Assembly (NCBI GenBank): GCA_027596075.1
Contig: JADGJC010000491.1
Location: forward strand, 1-22,760
Length of the DNA stretch: 22,760 bases
Direction: 5' to 3'
Source of the DNA: Rhizophlyctis rosea
Taxonomy: Eukaryota > Chytridiomycota > Chytridiomycetes > Rhizophlyctidales > Rhizophlyctidaceae
In this document: piece by piece, positions 17,268-22,760 of the stretch
How the letters are laid out: every line of letters starts with the position of its first letter
Numbering within the stretch: position 1 is the stretch's first letter
The notes under the pieces: model-generated
The model's input: only the letters and a program-made list of their open reading frames with translations
What the model was told of the DNA's origin: nothing
Databases searched by the model: none
Program-made: the position numbers and the translations under genes

Positions 17268-19747
17268 GGAAAACAGTTGCAGTTGTGGACAAAGAAGACA
17301 AGTGTAAGGTGATGCCATTGTGCGTTGGTACATCGTGGACCGAACTGTTCATGTGACCAGCGGCTTACTGCTGCGTATGGTCAAAGTGCCGGCACAAGAC
17401 CATGGCTTTCAGATACAGTATCAACACCTTCATGTTCGGTCGTGACTACATTGGCACAGTCCCGCACGTAACCCGTTTCAGTTAAATGCAGACACCGAAA
17501 TCAGGACGTATCCGCCGCACTGCGATCGAATACAGTTTAATGACTTTCAATTACGCGAAAAGTTACGAAGATGCTGCGTCTTGTGAGTCAGACTCACGTT
17601 CGCACGTTTTCTGGAGCTACGCAACAGATTCCGTAGTCACTCGGACACAAATGAGGTATCAGAGCACATGTCTTCTATGGCCTTCAGCATCCGATTTTGA
17701 ATGGGTCTACAACCCGGTCCATCACGCATAAATGCCGCAGTATTGGATCAAACCTCTTTTGGTTCAGGCATTGACGGGGATTGTTCTGATCCACACGTGC
17801 TTATGGATATGGACCGATACGGACAGCGCTGGGGCCGATAGCAATCAAACATTGTGAAATTGCGGTACCGATGACGCGCTGCTCTCGCTGTGACCGATCA
17901 TTCCTCACATAGCAACGAATCATTCCTCGTCACCACTGATATGCTTCATATGCTTCTGAAACCGGATGCCTGCTGGCTTTGCGGGCTTGCTGCAGTGCCT
18001 GAGTTGGAGTTGCATATCACAAAACGGATCTTTTGACATTCAACAGTCATGATTCCCGTGAACAAGTTGGCGACACCATAGTGGAGGCAACAACAATGGT
18101 GCCAGTCATTGCACTTATTGACCCACCTCTCGCCGGGGCCTACTTTGAAGCCAATGCTAAGCCAGTGCTGGCGGAGAGATGGGGCCTTCGACATTTTGAA
18201 CGACTTCCCACTTTCTGACGTGTCTTTTGTGAGCACGCTCCTCAGCCCAGCGTATTCAATTGCCACAGTTGTATGTGCAAGGCTGATTCTGAATTGTTCA
18301 CTCTGTGCGAGACTAAAATTGAGTGCAACTCAACTCGCAGTGCCAACATCACAAACAAGTACACAAGTTATGACCCACGATATCGATCGATACCGATTGC
18401 ATATGATGCATGAATAGATGGGATCCTTTATTGCTTGTACCTGAATATGGCATTCTTTCCGACATTTCGCTGCATTGCACGCACACTATATATCCGTTTC
18501 GTGTGAGGGGTGTTAAAATCCTGCTATTTGCTATGGACCCTGGCGTTGACCGCACAGTCCATCGTTTCCACCTTCTCGCAAGCCACAAAGCACCTTCAAC
18601 TGGTTGACACGGTCGCAGCGGTCGCAGCGCGGTCGCAGTCTCCACGCTGTCTGACCAAAACTCAATCCAACTGCCTTCGCGTCCGCTTTACACTTCATTC
18701 CTACACCTCCAAAATACCGGATCAACGACCTGTCCACTGCCAACTCTCAGAAAGCTCGTCCTCCTTTTACATAACGACTTCGCTCCGTGTCACTTCAACG
18801 CCACTTTCTCACCAGCTAGCTGCCACGATGCTTAGAACTTCGACGTCGCGTTGTGCTTGCAAGCAGAATGGCCCGCATAGGCCTCATCGACCTTTGACGA
18901 TGTCGGTAGGGCGCGAGCGATCCGTACGCGCTCATCTTGCACTGGACTTGGTGACGGTTAAGTTGGCGCGGACGCGAGGGGAGCGGCTTGACGATGATTG
19001 ATTTTGCGAGTGGGAAGAAGGGCGTGGTGTTTGGTGTTGGGGAGATGATTCTTGGGAGGTGTGTAATGCGTGTTCTGTTGCGAGAGACGCAAGTGTTTGC
19101 AAACTTCTATGTGTGCACACTGTGGAGTTCGAGCAATCCATATGATATGTCTTCCCGCTGAAAGTGACCTGTGCTGACCGGAAGTTTGCTTCGACACTAG
19201 GTGATTCTTTCACAATGCCGTCACACATATTCCACATATGAAATACGCAGTTGTTGAGGTGTTTCCTGGTGTGCGTGAGCAATGTTTTTGGTGTTTTTGG
19301 ATTCGTTAGGTGAGTTTTTGATGAGTAAACAATCGAATGTAAACAAACAATAGCGTGGGAACGTGTCATAAATAAAAAAAACGGTCCAAACCCATCTGGC
19401 TTATCAAATGTGCGGATAAGCTTGAAATGTGAAAAGCGAACCATTGTGTTCATACGACTGGGCTGCAAATCGCTAAGAGCAATCATGAGGTTCGAGTGTG
19501 AATAATTTGATAATCAAGATTTACGGGGATCAAGATGTGCTGCGACTGACCGATGGGATGGACATTGATGTAAAAATAGCCTCCCTTACTGAACCCGCTT
19601 TTGTTCTTCCCTCTCGCATCAGATCTTTCAATCTAGTGAGATCATAAATACTAGCAGAATCGCTTTCAACGAGTTCTAGTAGTTCTTGAACCCAGCGATA
19701 GCTAAAACGTTATCATCTCTCTCTCCCAAACCACAAAACCGCTGAAT
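17268..19747. other. About 2.5 kb without a supported gene
   Basis: Short ORFs on both strands with no recognised family. The longest plus ORF (18510-19001) starts with GTG. Its first internal ATG near 18829 gives only about 57 codons. The last part should hold the gene 3 promoter, but no clear TATA element is seen. No RNA gene or mobile element was found. Confidence 0.35.
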
Positions 19748-22700
19748 ATGCTCGGAATCTTGAGTAAGATAGCGCATTGTTTTGCGGCTGCATTGAGGAG
19801 TTTGAAGGATGGATTTGAGTCGACTGGGTCGTCGGTGTGGGTTATGGCTTTTAGTGCATTCCCGGTCGTTAGTAGTGCGCAAAGTTCTTCCTCAGCAGCA
19901 TCAGCATCAACAACAACCACGACCTCAACCCCCCTCCTCTGCTCCTTCACATCCACCTTCGCCGGGGCAGGACCATTAGTCCATTTGCCCTTCCACTCGC
20001 CCGCATCCCGCACGGGGACTTTCCTCCACCGTCTCCCGCGACAAATCCCCACTTCCCGACTCACCTTCTCAGCCCTTTCCGACCATGGCGAGGTCGTGCA
20101 GACGTCGCCGGCGCGGTATGCGGTGTTTCATAATATTACGAATGAGGCGAGGGAGGTAGTGTTGCGGTTGGCGGCGGTTAGTGCGAATGTGTGTTTGGAA
20201 GGGGTTGTGCAGAGGATTGATCAGGAGAATGAGAATGTTATGGAGGAGTTGGGGGTTGTTATGCTTTTATGGAGGGATGTGTATGTTGAGGTTAGGAGGA
20301 TTCCGATGCATCATGTCGTGCAGGCGATCGTGGCGTGGAGTATGGCGGTGCTTCCTCAGCCTGCTGAGAGGAGGAGAGGGGAGTGGGTTGTGAGATGGAT
20401 GATTGTGCGGTTTGAGGTGCGGGTTAAGGGTTGGGGAGGTTGGTTGGAGTTGACGCTAGTATGGGAGGGAATGATCATCATGCTGGTGAAGATGGGCCTT
20501 GCGGTGTTCCTGCTGGACTCATATCAGGTGAGTTGAGTGTGTTCATCGACAAATGCGATATATCTTCGTCTGGAAAGGTTGATCGGAATTTCCACAATCA
20601 AATCTAGCACTGGCTCCATCGCGCAATGTATACCTCCCGCTTCCCATACCGCCACATCCACTCCACACATCGTATCTTGACGCACGCCTTCGCATGCGGA
20701 GCGCTGTATAACCACCCATTGGAAGGTTTCCTCATCGACACCCTTGGCGGCGGGATCCCAGCACTCATTCTTGACATGCATCCTTGGAATATCACTAGCA
20801 ACTCCCCGTACGGCTGCATACAACATCCCCAACGAGCACCGCACCTTCCACACCCCGCCAACGCCTTCATGCTCTACCGCCGCGACCACAAAAGCCAAAT
20901 CCGCATCCATAGCTCGTTTTTAACCGCGAAACAAGTCATTCCGGAGTACATCTGGACTCAAGGCGGCTTCAACCACTCTATTTTGGAATTCGACGACGTC
21001 GAGACAGCCCTGTCCGAGGAAAGCTCTACGACCGTCACGTCCGAAGCCCTTGAGACTGAGACGTCCACCGAGGCTGCTTCGACCACGTCCCGCACGAAGA
21101 CTACCAAGAAGACCACTTCAAAGACCACCAAGACGACCACGAAGACCATTCATGTGAGCTTGGCTCGTCATCATCACCATCATCGAGCCGCCGACAAGAC
21201 CACCACCAAGAAGGTTCCACCCGCTCATGGCCCGACCAAGAAGCCCACCCCGGCCCAAGGCGTCCAAACCTCGCCCCGTTTCACCATCACCGAGACCCCC
21301 ACCGCCGACGAGACCACCGCCGAGAAGGTTCCACCCGCTCATGGCCTGACCAAGAAGCCCACCCCGGCTCAAGGCATCCAAACCTCGCCCCGGTTCACCA
21401 TCACCGAGACCCTCACCGCCGCCGCTACTCCCGAAGAGACCGAATTCGCCTCTCTCACGTCGGAAGCAATCGAGCCGGCCACGAAATCAGACGTATCAGT
21501 ATCCCCCCTAATAGCAGACGCGACCGAGTCCAAATCTGCTATAGCTCCTGCTTCCGAGCCGGAGTTTGCGCCGGTTGAGTCACCTGCCGTCCTAGTATCC
21601 ACACAACCCTTGCGGAAAGCAAAAGACCTCGCAGCTGCGAGGCTCAAGATATGTCGCGAGATTTATGAGACGGAGAGCACATACTTAGAACAATTGGATT
21701 ATTTTGAAGAGGTCTATTTGCGCCCTTTGGAGGTGGACGGGGGGAGGTTGATGAAGAAGTTGGGTGGTGGGGGTGTTGGCGATTTATTTGTGGGGATGAG
21801 AGAGTTGTTTAGGTTCCATCACAGGTGAGTGTGCTCTTTTGTTGTGTAGGATTTGCTTTGAAATTACATTGGTCGGCGATGAATGGTTGCTAATGAGAAT
21901 CAAACGCTTTTTTACAGATATGTCCTTCCGAACCTCATACAGTGTTATGGATGCAACACCGGCTTAATTGGCACCGCACTCCTACCCCTCAAAGAATCCC
22001 TGGAAATATACCGGAGATTTTGCGAAACTTTGACCGCCGTTCAAGCCCTCCTAGTCGCCATAGAAAACGACTTCTCCTCCCGCCGGAAATCCTTCGCCGC
22101 ACCCGCTGCATCCACGCCTTTCTCCCGTTCCACCGCAAAGGCGCTGAAGAAGTATTTTAGCGCTTGTAAGACGCACCCACATCACACTCAGATCTCCTTG
22201 CAAGGCTTTCTAGTTCTTCCCGTGCAACGGCTCACTAGATACAAGCTATTTCTTGATCAGTTGCGGGTGGCGACGCCGGTAGGGCATCCGGGTTTTGAGG
22301 GAGTGGAGGAGGGTTGTAAGATGATTGATACGATGATTAACATGTGCAATGAGGCTGGTCGGGGGAGGGAGGGACGGGTGGAGAGTGTTGGGGAGGAGAG
22401 GAGGAGGAGTTTTTGGAAGAGTTGGAGTGTGAAGAAGAAGGAGGGAGTAGTAGATGGTATGTATCACTTTCTTGATGATTTTGTAGTTGGTTGACGAGCT
22501 TTGTGTCTGATCTACTTTGTTGGGCATATAGGTACGCCATCGGTCGTAACATCCGACATCCCCTCCCCGCGCAACGTCACCGACCCCGCCGCGAAACGCT
22601 TCAACTTTCGCCGTCCGCGCCGTGTAGGTCCCGCATCGTCTTCTGCCTCGTCGGGAACCCTTGTGCCGCCGTCCGGGGATACGTCAGTCGTCAGTAATGG

Positions 22701-22760
22701 TGCGAAGGGGGGGAAGCGGGGTGGGGGAGGTGGTTTGTTGGGGAGGTGGTGGAGGGGTGT
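19748..22760 (+). CDS. Gene 3 (partial): SUR2-like segment, HMG stub and RhoGEF DH domain
   Basis: Exons 19748-20527, 20608-21824, 21918-22456 and 22532 to the window end are all in frame, so the 3' end is missing. The region around residues 182-315 resembles the fungal sphingolipid C4-hydroxylase SUR2: FLLDSYQ spliced to HWLHRAMYTSRFPYRHIHST, then GALYNHPLEGFLIDTLGGGI. The iron-binding His boxes are damaged (HRAMY for HR.MH, HSTHR for HS.HH) and the last box is absent, so hydroxylase activity is unlikely. Residues 342-371 are an HMG-box start (NAFMLYRRDHKSQI). A T/K-rich, repeat-bearing linker follows, then a DH domain (about 602-811: EIYETESTYLEQLDYFEEVY, LQGFLVLPVQRLTRYKLFLD) of the kind that activates Rho GTPases. 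Exon 4 ends in a basic G-rich stretch (GGLLGRWWRGV) that may be the same tail as in genes 1 and 2. The N-terminal 180 residues are not recognised. Confidence 0.7.
20290..20775 (+). other. Degenerate SUR2-like (fatty-acid hydroxylase family) segment of gene 3
   Basis: A 79-residue stretch starting RRIPMHHVVQAIV, then the membrane-like WEGMIIMLVKMGLAVFLLDS and, across the intron at 20528-20607, the HRAMYTSRF...HIHSTHR region and GALYNHPLEGFLIDTLG. The order and spacing follow SUR2. Several metal-ligand histidines are replaced. Confidence 0.7.
20851..20940 (+). other. HMG-box (MATA_HMG-like) stub of gene 3
   Basis: HPANAFMLYRRDHKSQIRIH then SSFLTAKQV matches helix 1 and the start of helix 2 of MATA-type HMG boxes (P.NAF.LYR......I...NP.LT..E). 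The domain stops before helix 3, so sequence-specific DNA binding is doubtful. Confidence 0.6.
21211..21417 (+). repeat. 114-bp (38-aa) in-frame direct repeat in gene 3
   Basis: Two near-identical copies start at 21211 and 21325. Each encodes KVPPAHG.TKKPTPAQG.Q then TSPRFTITET.TA. They lie in a T/K/P-rich linker preceded by an HHHHH run. The high identity implies a recent in-frame duplication. Confidence 0.85.
21631..22355 (+). other. RhoGEF (DH) domain of gene 3
   Basis: The domain is split by the intron at 21825-21917. CR1 is EIYETESTYLEQLDYFEEVY. CR3 is LQGFLVLPVQRLTRYKLFLD, close to the usual L..PVQR..RY..LL. A last helix (MIDTMINMCNEAGR) follows. No PH domain is visible downstream within the window. 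Confidence 0.85.

Noticed and set aside
18510..19001. 163-codon plus-strand ORF
   Set aside because: It starts with GTG, has no recognised family, and its first ATG gives only a short product.
1..22760. CRISPR arrays, rRNA or intact transposons
   Set aside because: No regular spacer-repeat array, rRNA-like sequence, transposase, reverse transcriptase or terminal inverted repeats were seen.

Overview
The window looks like nuclear DNA of a filamentous or zoosporic fungus; an early-diverging (chytrid-like) fungus is my guess, not a demonstrated assignment. The genes are split by many short GT-AG introns (about 47-123 nt, one of 307 nt), several with CTRAY branch sites. Recognisable products are eukaryotic or fungal: a CAMK/SNF1-type kinase, a SUR2-type sterol-desaturase-family segment, a MATA-HMG-like stub, a RhoGEF (DH) domain, a PI31-like proteasome regulator, a CCCH zinc-finger protein and a small secreted knottin-like protein.

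Layout. 88-4272 (minus): gene 1, a ten-exon gene with a complete kinase domain, two segments resembling the RNA polymerase II largest subunit (RPB1), and a basic C-terminal tail. A C2H2 zinc-finger sequence lies inside it but in a different reading frame. 4273-8776: mostly degenerate DNA, holding a broken copy of the nuclear cap-binding subunit NCBP1/CBP80 (minus) and a frameshifted coiled-coil ORF (plus). 8777-10965 (plus): gene 2, a divergently oriented relative of gene 1. It keeps only the kinase glycine-rich loop, splices from there into other RPB1-like segments, carries the end of a PH domain, and ends in the same kind of basic tail. 11050-11291: short repeats and a G-quadruplex-type tract. 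11984-14403 (minus): a tandem CCCH zinc-finger gene with an apparent 1-nt frameshift, then a PI31-like gene. 14404-16573: no gene I can support. 16574-17121 (minus): a three-exon secreted cysteine-knot candidate. 17122-19747: no supported gene. 19748-22760 (plus, runs off the end): gene 3, which joins a degenerate SUR2-like hydroxylase segment, an HMG-box stub and a DH domain, and may end in a basic tail like those of genes 1 and 2.

The main point is the set of three large chimeric genes. Genes 1 and 2 are related at both ends: the kinase glycine loop with the same first-intron position, and the tail with the same intron before its last exon. Between those ends they carry different, colinear parts of RPB1. 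Gene 3 has different modules and possibly the same tail. This suggests a local family built by exon shuffling, with variable cores between conserved ends. Nothing in the sequence shows what the family does, and no transcript evidence was available. All exon joins are my own readings of frame, splice sites and homology.
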